Source: Lewinella sp. IMCC34183
GTDB taxonomy: Bacteria > Bacteroidota > Bacteroidia > Chitinophagales > Saprospiraceae
DNA: 64,000 nucleotides
Assembly (NCBI RefSeq): GCF_003390915.1
Contig: NZ_QMEM01000011.1
Span: 1-64,000 of the forward strand
Reading direction: 5' to 3'
A program made the position numbers and the translations under genes. Position 1 is the first letter of the stretch; each line of letters starts with the position of its first letter. The notes below the pieces were generated by a model. It was not told the origin of the DNA. It saw only the letters and a program-made list of their open reading frames with translations, and ran no database searches. Below, one piece after another: positions 32,322 through 41,091 of the stretch.

Positions 32322-35300
32322 TCAGTTGTAGTTGTTGCGGAACCACTCCGGATAGCCAGCAACGGAACGGGCCTTGAGAATTTCTCGGTAATTGGTCTGC
32401 GAGACCGGCAATACCTGAAACCCTTCGCCGCTGCGGGCCAGAAATTCCTGGCTGTTCTGCTGGGTATTCTTGTAGTAGTCCATGGCTTCCTTGCCGTTGC
32501 GGAACCGCCGCATGACGAGCATGGGCGTTTCGTTGTCGCGGCCGATATAAATGGGCGTGGACCGCAGGCGATCGAGTTTATTGAATTTCTGATTGAAATC
32601 CTCGAGCTCCACCTTCAGGTCGTTCAGCCGTACGTCGGTGTTTTCAAAAACGATCAGGACGTAGTGGATTTCGTCCGGCGTGGCCTGAAAAGCGGTGCCG
32701 GCGGCATCGGCCGTGCCCGGCTGCCCGGGTATGCGGGCCCCGGTTTCGCCAAGCAACCGCAAGATTTCGCGGGCGCGGGTCTGCTCGGGGGTATTATCGT
32801 ACTTATTGATGACCTGTTGCAGCCCGCTCACGTAGGCGGCGCGCCCTTCCAGCTTACCGGCGACCATGGCGTTGAGAAGATCGTAGCGGGCCCGCAGGGG
32901 GTGGTCGCCGGGCAGGCTGCCGAGGGCATTGGATATCTGGGCGCGGCTTCCGGGGTAGTCGCGCCGTTCGAAGGCGGCGTACGCAGATTCGTAGGCGCGG
33001 TCGCGGGTGGACTGTTCACTGGCCAACTGATTGACGTAGTTGGGGTCGTTGGCCAGGCGGGCGTACTTCGTATCAGCGTATGTATCGGCCAGGCGGGTGG
33101 CATAAGTGCGCGCGCGCTGGGCGTTGCCCGCCTCGGTATGCAGCAGGTAGAGGTAGTACCAGCTTTCGGATTCGTAGGGGCTTCCGGGGAATCGCTCGTC
33201 CAGCGTTTCGAAGGCCTCGATGGCACGGGGTCCGTTACCGACGCGATCGCGGAGTTCGCGGCCGAGGGTGAAGTAGGCCTGGGCGAGTTCGTTACGGGTG
33301 GCGGTCTGTGCTTCCTCGTCGGTAGGCACGTCGGCCAGGATACGGCCGATCTCGTCCTCGGTGATGAGCGTGCGGTCGGCCGCCGCGGGATCGGCTACGC
33401 CGGCATCACCGGCGTCGGTAAAGAGGTTTGCATCGGTGCGGTTGCTGCGGCGCCAGTTGTCTTCGAGGGGGCGGTCGCCCCAGCGGCGGGAGAAATCGCG
33501 GCGGCCGCGGCGGATGGACTGGTTGTCGTAGCCCCAAAAGGCGGTGCCCCCGCCGGTACCGGCCACGGTGATTCCCGTGGCGGCGTTGGATACCGGCAAG
33601 CTGCCCCGGGTGACGGGCGTACTGAAGTTGGCGGCCGAGTTGGTGGCGCGCTGCAGCTCGAACACTTCCTCGGCCCAGCTGCGCCGCTCCTCCTCGGGCA
33701 ACAGGCCGATACGAAGCAGGCTGTCCTTGACGGTGATGGCTTCCAGGTTGGTGGCCACCCCGGTCAGCCGTCCGCGGCGGTCGGCAATACCGGGATAGCG
33801 CAGGTCGGTCTGGTTCATCACCTGCAGGGTGGAATCGTAGTACCGGCTGGCGGTGAGGTAGTCTTCCCCGTCGTAGGCCAGGTCGCCAAGCAATTGGTAG
33901 GCTTCTACCCGGGTATTGCTGCCGCCGTAAGGGCTGTCCAGGGCACGGCGTAAGTAGCCTGAACCGGCTTCCTGGTCGCCGCTGCTGAGGGCAATGCCCG
34001 CCATGGCGTAGAGGATCTGGCTTTCGTACTCCAGGTTCTTCTCTTCCTTGACCATTCGCTCCAGCTGGCTCAGGGCATCGGCCGGGCTGCCACTGCCGCC
34101 GCGGTAGGCGGACTGTGCCATGTTGATGCGCGCGCCAAGCTCGAGTTCGTAGGCGGGCTTGGCGGCCACTACGGCCCGAAAAGCGTCGGCGGCGGAGCCC
34201 GGCTGGTTGAGCTCTTTGTAGAGCTGGCCGGCGATGTAGTAGTAGCGGGCTTGCTCGTTGCGCTCCTCGGCGACCTCGGCGGCGGCCTCCAGGAAGGGGA
34301 TGGCCTCTTCGAGGCGGTCCTGCTCCAGGTAGAGGTAGGCCTGTACGGCGATGGCTTTCCGGCGTACGTCAGCGAAGGTGCCGCGGTCGTTACGCAGGTC
34401 GTCCAGAATGATCTGGGCGCGGTCGAAGTTGTCGCGCTTGATGAGCGTCCAGGCCAGCCACAGCCGAATTTCCTGGTGGGCGGGGCGGTGCTTGATCAGG
34501 TAGCTGCCCGGGCGGGATCCGTACTCGCCGCTACCGGTATCGCCGGCGCCGCGGTTGCTGAAGATGGAGATCATGCCGATGGGCCCTTCCTCGAGTTGCA
34601 GGGAATCGGCAGCCACCGGCTCGGGCTCGTTCTCCAGCCCGGCGAGGGCGGAGGTGTCCTGGCCGGGCGTACCGGTGGGCAGGCGGATTCCCTTCTTGCG
34701 GGCGCGGATCTTGGCCTTGCGTTCGCGCTCGCGCTGCTTCTGTGCGGCCTTGCGTTCCTTTTCGCGTTGGCGGATGGTGCGCTGCCGCTCGCGCTGGGCG
34801 TCGCGGCGGGCCTTGAGGCGGTCGCGGCGGGATTGTGTCTCGCTGGTCGCCACTTCGCGGCGGCTTTCGAATTCTTCCTCGCCGGCCTCGGATTCGTTGC
34901 CGGACTTGCCGCGCTTGGGGCGGGGCCGGAACTCGGTGACGGCGAAATCCAGGGTTCGCTCGGCGCTTTCGTAATCCTGCTTGAGCAGCTGGGCCTGTCC
35001 CACCAGCAGGTAGCTGTCGTCGGTCCAGTTGCTGAAGGGATGCTTCTTTACCACGATGGCTACCTTCTCGATCGCGCGGTCGAGCTCACCGGCCACGCTG
35101 CCGGGGTTGTCGACGGCCAGGAAAGGAAACATCTCCAGGCGCTGATTATAGTTATCAACGAACTGCGCGTCGAGGGCCAGCAGGCTCTCGTCCATAATCT
35201 CGCGGGCGTTGAAGTAGCCGTTGAAGTGGGCGTTTGTATTGTGCCAGGCCTTGGCTACGATGCCCTGGTCCTCCCGCCGCTTCGTGGACGAGCAGGCGGA

Positions 35301-35351
35301 AAGCAGGACCTGCAGAGCCAATAGAATCAGGAAGAGCTGCGTTAGTCTCAA
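32322..35351 (-). CDS. porW: TPR lipoprotein, PorW/SprE-like type IX secretion component
   Basis: This 1009-aa lipoprotein (lipobox LSAC, Cys20) has TPR-type helices along most of its length. The N-terminus 'AKAWHNTNAHFNGYFNAREIMDESLL' resembles PorW/SprE, a periplasm-facing lipoprotein needed for type IX secretion and gliding. Residues 174-223 form a very basic Arg/Lys/Gln helix ('RDAQRERQRTIRQREKERK'), and residues 585-680 are low in TPR pattern and Asn/Gly/Arg-rich. The C-terminal domain ends 'GYPEWFRNNYN'. A Bacteroidota TPR protein of other function remains possible. It is divergent from the M23 peptidase gene. Confidence 0.72.
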   Translation of the reverse strand: MRLTQLFLILLALQVLLSACSSTKRREDQGIVAKAWHNTNAHFNGYFNAREIMDESLLALDAQFVDNYNQRLEMFPFLAVDNPGSVAGELDRAIEKVAIVVKKHPFSNWTDDSYLLVGQAQLLKQDYESAERTLDFAVTEFRPRPKRGKSGNESEAGEEEFESRREVATSETQSRRDRLKARRDAQRERQRTIRQREKERKAAQKQRERERKAKIRARKKGIRLPTGTPGQDTSALAGLENEPEPVAADSLQLEEGPIGMISIFSNRGAGDTGSGEYGSRPGSYLIKHRPAHQEIRLWLAWTLIKRDNFDRAQIILDDLRNDRGTFADVRRKAIAVQAYLYLEQDRLEEAIPFLEAAAEVAEERNEQARYYYIAGQLYKELNQPGSAADAFRAVVAAKPAYELELGARINMAQSAYRGGSGSPADALSQLERMVKEEKNLEYESQILYAMAGIALSSGDQEAGSGYLRRALDSPYGGSNTRVEAYQLLGDLAYDGEDYLTASRYYDSTLQVMNQTDLRYPGIADRRGRLTGVATNLEAITVKDSLLRIGLLPEEERRSWAEEVFELQRATNSAANFSTPVTRGSLPVSNAATGITVAGTGGGTAFWGYDNQSIRRGRRDFSRRWGDRPLEDNWRRSNRTDANLFTDAGDAGVADPAAADRTLITEDEIGRILADVPTDEEAQTATRNELAQAYFTLGRELRDRVGNGPRAIEAFETLDERFPGSPYESESWYYLYLLHTEAGNAQRARTYATRLADTYADTKYARLANDPNYVNQLASEQSTRDRAYESAYAAFERRDYPGSRAQISNALGSLPGDHPLRARYDLLNAMVAGKLEGRAAYVSGLQQVINKYDNTPEQTRAREILRLLGETGARIPGQPGTADAAGTAFQATPDEIHYVLIVFENTDVRLNDLKVELEDFNQKFNKLDRLRSTPIYIGRDNETPMLVMRRFRNGKEAMDYYKNTQQNSQEFLARSGEGFQVLPVSQTNYREILKARSVAGYPEWFRNNYN

Positions 35352-35367
35352 ATCTTATGCTTTAGTG

Positions 35368-35395
35368 TTTGTCGCCGGATCCTCCCCTATCTTTG
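35368..35395 (+). promoter_or_regulatory. Promoter TTTG-N16-TATCTTTG for the M23 peptidase
   Basis: TATCTTTG at 35388-35395 matches TAnnTTTG exactly, and TTTG at 35368-35371 can serve as -33. Transcription would start near 35402 and leave a leader of about 120 nt before the gene, unlike the near-leaderless genes elsewhere in the window. Confidence 0.55.
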
Positions 35396-35522
35396 CCGGC
35401 ACTACCCGAAGCAAACGCGCGCAAGGTACCGTAAAGTGTGGGAGCCGGTACCCTTCCCCCCCGCTCCGTGGGATTCTCCCCCGCACCCGCGGCCCCGCCC
35501 GCCAAATGCCTAAACGCGAAAC

Positions 35523-36425
35523 ATGGAGGAATCAAGCATGCCCCAGGGCCGGTGGGCCCGTATCAAGAGCAAGGTCCAGGACGGATACCAGCTCGTGGTC
35601 CGCGACACCCACAACTACAACGAAGTAGCGACTTACAACCTTACCCCCCTTAACGTATATATCGCCCTCTCGACGGTATTCCTCGTGGCCGCGGTCATCA
35701 CCTTCGCCCTGATCGCGGTGACTCCGCTGCGGCGCTACGTGCCGGGCTACGGTGACGTGGTGCAGCGCCGGGAGATGGCGGAGATCGAGGCCAACATGGC
35801 GGAGCTGAGCCAGGTAGTCGAAGCCCAGAACCTGTACATCGACAACCTGAAGCGCACCATGCTCGGGCAAGTGGTCACCACCGACAGCATCGAGGACCGC
35901 GAGGAGATCGTGGTTGCCGGCGACGTGGTCCCCCTGCCGCCCTCCGAAGAGGAAATCCAGCTCCGCCGCGAAATGGAGCAGCAGCGCTCGGGCGCCCGCC
36001 GCGACACCGAGCAGGTGGTGACTCCCGTCTCGGGCAGCAGCGCGGTTCCGCTGGCCCAGGTATACCTGGTGGCCCCCGTCCACGGGGAGATCAGCGCAGC
36101 CTTCAGTCTCCCGACCGACCACACGGGCGTGGACATCTTGGCGCCCCAGCACACGGCCATCAAGGCGACGCGGGCGGGTATCGTGTTCATGTCCGAATTC
36201 AGCAACGCCAACGGCAACGTGATCGGCATCCAGCACGACAACAACCTCATCAGCTTTTACAAGCACAACTCCACCCTGCTCAAGCAGGTGGGCGACCGCG
36301 TGCAGGCCGGCGAGGCCATCGCCATTATCGGCAATACCGGTACCCAGAGTACGGGCCCCCACCTGCACTTTGAACTGTGGCACGAGGGGCGGGCAGTGGA
36401 TCCGGGGGAGTATGTGAGTTTTTAG
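35523..36425 (+). CDS. M23 family metallopeptidase (LytM-type)
   Basis: This 300-aa inner-membrane-anchored peptidoglycan endopeptidase has one membrane helix (about 45-66), a coiled-coil stretch (about 80-110), an acidic/Gln linker, and an M23 domain with His200/Asp204 (HTGVDI) and His280-x-His282 (GPHLHFEL), so the zinc site is complete. An alternative start ATG at 35538 has a good Shine-Dalgarno (GGAGG, 35526-35530) 8 nt upstream, rare in this window, and may be the true one. It is divergent from the PorW-like gene. Confidence 0.9.
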   Translation: MEESSMPQGRWARIKSKVQDGYQLVVRDTHNYNEVATYNLTPLNVYIALSTVFLVAAVITFALIAVTPLRRYVPGYGDVVQRREMAEIEANMAELSQVVEAQNLYIDNLKRTMLGQVVTTDSIEDREEIVVAGDVVPLPPSEEEIQLRREMEQQRSGARRDTEQVVTPVSGSSAVPLAQVYLVAPVHGEISAAFSLPTDHTGVDILAPQHTAIKATRAGIVFMSEFSNANGNVIGIQHDNNLISFYKHNSTLLKQVGDRVQAGEAIAIIGNTGTQSTGPHLHFELWHEGRAVDPGEYVSF

Positions 36426-36450
36426 GCGGGGTGCGGGTTACGGGTTTCTC

Positions 36451-36521
36451 ACGTCTCTCCGTCCCTTGTCCCTCCGTCTCCCGTCTCTCTGTCCCCTGTC
36501 CCCCCGTCCCTTGATCCTCCA
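36451..36521. repeat. Degenerate polypyrimidine repeat between convergent genes
   Basis: About 70 bases on the plus strand consist almost only of C and T with isolated G, in loosely repeated units such as CGTCTCTCTGTCCC and CGTCCCTTGTCCC. The opposite strand is correspondingly purine-rich. The segment sits between the stops of the M23 and the antiporter-like genes. It is not an intrinsic terminator, because it has no inverted repeat. Confidence 0.7.
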
Positions 36522-36538
36522 CCCAGGGCAACGGTAGG

Positions 36539-38170
36539 TTAACCCAGCAGGTTATAGAGCAGCTGTACGGCCAGGATCTTCCCAATCAGCACCACCGGCA
36601 GCATGCGGGTGTAGCCGATCGTGGGATACTTGTTGCCGGCCTGCTCGATGGCGAATTCCAGCACGGCGGGCTGGCTGCCGACCATGCCGCCCAGGAAACT
36701 GAAGGGGATGCCGAGCATCCGGTACCCGACGACGAGGGTAGCCGCGGTGGTGGTGAGGGCGATCAGGCCACCGGCCAGGAACAGCGCCAGGCCCAGGTCG
36801 GTCTGCAGCGTTTGGTAGAAGGTCTGCCCGGAGCGGATACCGATGCCAGCGAGCAGGAAGATGAGGCCGAGCTGACGCAGGGTCAGGTTGGCCCCGTAGG
36901 GCAGCGTCCATACGATCGGCCCGGTGCGGCGCAGCTGCCCCAGCAGCAGGGCCACGATCAGGGGGCCACCGGCAAAGCCCAGGCTGAAGGAGTACCCGCC
37001 GGGCAGGGCGAAGGTGACCATGCCCAGCAGCAAGCCCAGCGTGATGCCCAGCCCGAAGGAGAGCAAATTTACCCGCGAGAGCGCCTCGTAGCTGTTGCCG
37101 AATACCCGGAATACCTCCGGAAGGTCATCGCGGTGGGCCACCAGCAGGATCCGGTCGCCCAGCTCCAGCACGGTATCGCCGCCGGCCAGCAGGTCCATGT
37201 CGCCCCGCTGTACGCGGGTGATGAGGATGTTGAAACGCTCCGAGAGGTTGAGGGAAGCGATGGTCTTGCCGGCGATCTCCTCGTTGGAGACGAAGATGCG
37301 CCGTACGTCATACACCGAGCGGTCGTGGTTGAGCTGCCCCTCGGCGGCGGTGCCCACCAGCGGTGCGGCCTCCTCGATAGCTTCCGGAGGGCCTACCAGC
37401 ACGATGTGGTCACCGGCCTGCGGACGGCTGTCCCAGGTGGTCAGGGTGGTATCGCCCTCGTGCAGCATGCGCCCGAAGACGACGCCCAACCGGTGCTCGT
37501 GGTGAAAGTCGCGCAGCGTCTTGCCGATCAGGGCGGGCGACTCCACGCGGTAGGTGCGGCTGGTCAGCTTCTCCCCCATGGGGTAATCCTTCTGCAGCTC
37601 GCGGAACTCCTGCGGATAGTCGATGCGGTACACGCGCTGCAGGATCGTGATGCCCACCATCACCCCCAGCACGCCGAGGGGGTAGGCCAGGGAATAGCCC
37701 ACCACCGCCTCCTGGCTGAGGGCATCCTGGAGCTCCAGGGGAGCACTTTTCTGGATGGCGTCGAGCAGGCCGGCCAGGGCCGGGGTGTTGGTACTGGCGC
37801 CCGCGTACAGGCCGCCGGTGGTGGCGGCGCCGAAGTCGAGCCACTCGCCGATACCGTAGGCCAGCAGGGCCGACAGCACCACCGTACCCGTGGCGAAGTA
37901 GATGTCGCGAAAACCGTTGCGCTGGAAGCTGGCGAAGAAGGCCGGCGCGGAGCTCAGGCCCACCGTATACACGAAAATGGCCAGTCCCAGAAAGGTGATG
38001 AACTGCGGCACCTCGAGCCCGGGATCGAGCGCCCCGAACCCCAGCCCTACGAAGAGCACCGCGGCCACGCCCAGCTTAAAGCCGCGAATGCGGATCTCCC
38101 CCAGGCCGTAGCCGATCGCCATGACGGCAAAGAGGAGGAGAAGGGGACTAGTCGTCAGTAGCTCGATCAT
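36539..38170 (-). CDS. YidE/AspT-type transporter with two RCK_C domains
   Basis: This 543-aa membrane protein has the AspT/YidE/YbjL duplicated membrane domain: about 10 helices in two blocks (residues 5-180 and 370-543) around two cytoplasmic TrkA-C/RCK_C domains (about 205-280 and 285-365, 'AGDHIVLVGPPEAIEEAAPLVG', 'LELGDRILLVAHRDDLPEVFRVFG'). The family includes aspartate:alanine exchangers; the substrate here is unknown. Its start overlaps the end of the upstream glycosyltransferase gene by 23 nt, so it is likely expressed with the glycan genes. Confidence 0.88.
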   Translation of the reverse strand: MIELLTTSPLLLLFAVMAIGYGLGEIRIRGFKLGVAAVLFVGLGFGALDPGLEVPQFITFLGLAIFVYTVGLSSAPAFFASFQRNGFRDIYFATGTVVLSALLAYGIGEWLDFGAATTGGLYAGASTNTPALAGLLDAIQKSAPLELQDALSQEAVVGYSLAYPLGVLGVMVGITILQRVYRIDYPQEFRELQKDYPMGEKLTSRTYRVESPALIGKTLRDFHHEHRLGVVFGRMLHEGDTTLTTWDSRPQAGDHIVLVGPPEAIEEAAPLVGTAAEGQLNHDRSVYDVRRIFVSNEEIAGKTIASLNLSERFNILITRVQRGDMDLLAGGDTVLELGDRILLVAHRDDLPEVFRVFGNSYEALSRVNLLSFGLGITLGLLLGMVTFALPGGYSFSLGFAGGPLIVALLLGQLRRTGPIVWTLPYGANLTLRQLGLIFLLAGIGIRSGQTFYQTLQTDLGLALFLAGGLIALTTTAATLVVGYRMLGIPFSFLGGMVGSQPAVLEFAIEQAGNKYPTIGYTRMLPVVLIGKILAVQLLYNLLG

Positions 38171-39089
38171 GCAGCAGGGCGGTGTAGACGGTCCCGACCC
38201 GCTTGGCGGTTTTGCGGAACACGTCGATCAGCCAGTTTTCAAGGTAATACTCCCGGCCCAGGAGCCGGGGGGTGTACAGTAGGAAATCCTTGATCATAAC
38301 TGCCCCGCCCACCAGGAGTTGCCCGGTCAGCGAAAAGAAGCCCCGCCCCACCTGTCCGCCGAGCACCGCGTCGCGCCCCGCGGCGAAGTAGGACCGGAAG
38401 AACCAGTCTACCGACAGCTTCTGCGGCATCACGACGTGGTAAATGATCAGCTTCGGGTCGTAGGCCACCGTGATGCCGCGCGCTCTGGCCTTGGCCTGCA
38501 AATAGGTTTCTTCCCCGTAGGCGATCCGCTTGCCAACCATCCCCACGCGCGGGTCGAAGCCCCCCAGCTCGTGCAGCAGTTGCTTTTCCCACAGCATCAC
38601 CCCGCCGGTAGCCACGTAATTTGCCGGGGGCACGCTCAACTCCCGGTACTGCGGCAGGGCGTTGCTGGCGTAGCGGTCCTGGTACCACTTCGGGCGGCCG
38701 TAGTGGTACCAGGGGTAGTATGCGCCGCCGACGATCCGGTACTCCCCGGTGGCGATCAGTCCGGCCGTACGGGCCAGCAGGTGGGCATCGGCCTTGGCGT
38801 CGTCGTCGAGGTAGAGGACCCAGTCGGCCGCCGCTTCGCGGTAGCCGCGGTTGCGGGCGTGGCTGAGGCCCTGCTCTGTTTCGGTGATGCAGCGGCCGCG
38901 GATGGCGGGCTGCGTGGCCAGGAAACGCTCGGTTACTTGCCGGGTGTTGTCCGTGCTGTTGTTGTCGATTACTAGTAGCTCCCAGGCGGTATCCGAGGAC
39001 ACTTGTTCAGCCAGCGACGCCAGGCAGTATCCCAGCAGATCGGCGCGGTTGTAAGTGCAGACGATGATGGTAAATAGCGGATCGGACAT
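38148..39089 (-). CDS. GT2 family glycosyltransferase
   Basis: This 313-aa GT-A enzyme starts 'FTIIVCTYNRADLLGYCLASLAEQ', with 'LLVIDNNSTDNT' and the metal-binding 'VLYLDDDAKAD' (DxD-type). 'GGFDPRVGMVGKRIAYGEETYLQAKARARG' is the usual acceptor-side motif. The C-terminal part is hydrophobic (about 245-275) and may attach to the membrane. It belongs to the minus-strand glycan block; donor and acceptor are unknown. Confidence 0.9.
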   Translation of the reverse strand: MSDPLFTIIVCTYNRADLLGYCLASLAEQVSSDTAWELLVIDNNSTDNTRQVTERFLATQPAIRGRCITETEQGLSHARNRGYREAAADWVLYLDDDAKADAHLLARTAGLIATGEYRIVGGAYYPWYHYGRPKWYQDRYASNALPQYRELSVPPANYVATGGVMLWEKQLLHELGGFDPRVGMVGKRIAYGEETYLQAKARARGITVAYDPKLIIYHVVMPQKLSVDWFFRSYFAAGRDAVLGGQVGRGFFSLTGQLLVGGAVMIKDFLLYTPRLLGREYYLENWLIDVFRKTAKRVGTVYTALLHDRATDD

Positions 39090-39140
39090 AGGGCGGCGGA
39101 GCGCAGGTGCAATGAGGGGCGGAAGTGGCGAAGCCGGGGG

Positions 39141-40013
39141 TTACACGGTTAACCGCTTCCCACTGGCAAAAGTATCCTGACTGACGATAACGTCGAAGTC
39201 ATTCCGCCCCAGGCTGGCGGTGCGGGCGGTCAGAAAGCATAGCGGTTTACGTCCGTAGTAGGAGGCCCACATGGAATAAGTACTTGGCGGACCGATCAGG
39301 TAGTCACACGCAGCCAACACGTGCAGGTCCTCCATCCCGTTTGCTTTTGGCAGGGAAGCCCATTCCACACCGGGAAATGCTTCTGGATTTACGGGCTCGT
39401 TGGAGCAGACAATAAAGGTCGCACGCTGATCCGGAAAGAGTTCCCGGGCCTGCCGCATAAACCGAAGGTACTCCGTATCGTCATAGTAAAAGCGTCCCCC
39501 CAGGTACTCGCGGTAATCCCCCCGCCGCATGTGGACGCCGATCAGTACGTCGGCGGAAGCCCGGAGTTCGGCAATGAAGTTCGCGACGCGATCCTGTATA
39601 TCTTGCCGGGGCCGAAACACTCGCCGGATCTCCGCGTGGTGAAGCTGCAGGTAGGAGGCGGGCACCGGGGCCAGCCAGGACCGCACCAGGGCGAGGGGGG
39701 GCGCCCCGGATGCTTCCAAAGCCGACAGGTTGGTGGCACCCGCATCGAGCGTGGTCACCCCAAGGCGGTGGTGCCAGGCGGCGGGCAATTTGCGAACCGC
39801 GTAGTAGAGGCGGTCCACCGCATAGTGGGTCGCCTCCAGGCGGCGGTGGAAGTGTACGCCTGGCAGCACATTCGGATCGGCAAAGAGGTCGTAGTACGCC
39901 CCGAAGTACAGCACCCGCAGCGGCCGGCCGTGCTCCAGCGCATAACCCACAAAGGCGGCGTAGGCCCACATCCGGTTACAGAGCTGGCCCGGGGTGTCTA
40001 TGATCCACAGCAA
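39141..40013 (-). CDS. GT11-like (alpha-1,2-fucosyltransferase-type) glycosyltransferase
   Basis: This 290-aa protein opens with 'QLCNRMWAYAAFVGYALEHG', like the GNQLFQYA-type start of GT11 enzymes. It carries 'GVHMRRGDY' at residues 159-167, matching the GDP-binding HxRRxDY motif, then 'FIVCSNEP' and 'DYLIGPPSTYSMWASYYG', also family-like. Fucose transfer is the likeliest activity, but other GDP sugars are possible. It stands alone between two GT2 genes on the same strand, with gaps of 51 and 34 nt. Confidence 0.78.
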   Translation of the reverse strand: MLWIIDTPGQLCNRMWAYAAFVGYALEHGRPLRVLYFGAYYDLFADPNVLPGVHFHRRLEATHYAVDRLYYAVRKLPAAWHHRLGVTTLDAGATNLSALEASGAPPLALVRSWLAPVPASYLQLHHAEIRRVFRPRQDIQDRVANFIAELRASADVLIGVHMRRGDYREYLGGRFYYDDTEYLRFMRQARELFPDQRATFIVCSNEPVNPEAFPGVEWASLPKANGMEDLHVLAACDYLIGPPSTYSMWASYYGRKPLCFLTARTASLGRNDFDVIVSQDTFASGKRLTV

Positions 40014-40047
40014 TACGTAGCAGTTGGAGCCCGGCGACCCGTACTGG

Positions 40048-41091
40048 TCAGAGGCCGTTTTTGAGGGTATGCGCTACCTGCTGCACCAGATAGTGCGGGC
40101 GCAGAGAGGCGAAGTTCGGAGTAAACATAGTGATATAGTCGCGCAGGCGCAGTGGTGAGGCCGCCCGTGCGTATAGCCGGGTATGCACCTCGGCGATTAC
40201 TTCGGCAAAGGCCCGCCGGTCGAAAGCGCCTAACCTGCTGTTCTCCGCCTCCAGGTGCGACAGCCAGGTTCGAGCCCGTCGCAGAAAGGCGCGATACGCC
40301 ACCCGGTTGGTAGCCCGCGGACCGTGCGCCATCTGCAGGTGGATGTCCAGCTGCTCCGCCGTGAAGCTGAAGCCGTAGTGTCGCAGCAACGCCTCCTGCA
40401 CCGACCCCGCGTTCTGGATCTGTAGCTGTCGCTGTTGGCTGGTAATGTTGCTGTTGTGCGTCCGGTACAGCACGAGCTCCTCGCGGAGCAGGTGGCAGTC
40501 CGTCTCCAGGCTCAGGCGCGCCAGCAGGTCGTAGTCCAGCGACGCGCGCAGACGCTGGTTATAGCCCCCGACCGCCGTAAAGGCCCGCCGCCGGTACACC
40601 ACGGTACTGTGTCCCATAGCGTTGGCGAAAAGAAACTTCGCCTTCACCCCATCGGAGGAGGTGATGCGCGATCCGACCCGGTTTCCCCGCTGGCCCGCAT
40701 CGTCTATGTTTCGGTAGGCGCTGCCGAGTAGGCCCACATTCGGGTGGTCGGCCATGAAGCGTACCTGCCGCTCCAGCCGCTCCGGCAACATCAGGTCGTC
40801 GGCGTCCAGGCGGAACAGCAGGTCGCCACGCGCCAGGTCCGCGGCGCGGTTCAGGGTGGCCGAAGGTCCGCGGTTTTCATCGTTTTGCCAGAGCCGAATA
40901 CGGTCGTCCTCCGCAGCCGCAGCCCGTATGTAATCGAAGCCGCCGTCGGTCGATTGGTCGTCGACGAAGACCAGCTCCCAGTGCTGATAACTCTGGACCC
41001 GGACGGATTGGATGAGCGCCGGCAAGTATGCTTCGGCGTTGTAGACCGGCACCAGAATGGATGCGAGTTCAAGGTTCATCGGCTGCTTCAA
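40048..41091 (-). CDS. GT2 family glycosyltransferase
   Basis: This 347-aa protein has a GT-A domain with 'ASILVPVYNAEAYLPALIQSVRVQSYQHWELVFVDDQSTDG', 'LARGDLLFRLDADDLMLPERLERQVRFM' (DxD) and 'AFTAVGGYNQRLRASLDYDLLARLS'. The C-terminal third (about 230-347) is helical and Arg-rich. An alternative start at M5 (41079) shortens the overlap with the upstream gene from 23 to 11 nt. Confidence 0.9.
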   Translation of the reverse strand: MKQPMNLELASILVPVYNAEAYLPALIQSVRVQSYQHWELVFVDDQSTDGGFDYIRAAAAEDDRIRLWQNDENRGPSATLNRAADLARGDLLFRLDADDLMLPERLERQVRFMADHPNVGLLGSAYRNIDDAGQRGNRVGSRITSSDGVKAKFLFANAMGHSTVVYRRRAFTAVGGYNQRLRASLDYDLLARLSLETDCHLLREELVLYRTHNSNITSQQRQLQIQNAGSVQEALLRHYGFSFTAEQLDIHLQMAHGPRATNRVAYRAFLRRARTWLSHLEAENSRLGAFDRRAFAEVIAEVHTRLYARAASPLRLRDYITMFTPNFASLRPHYLVQQVAHTLKNGL

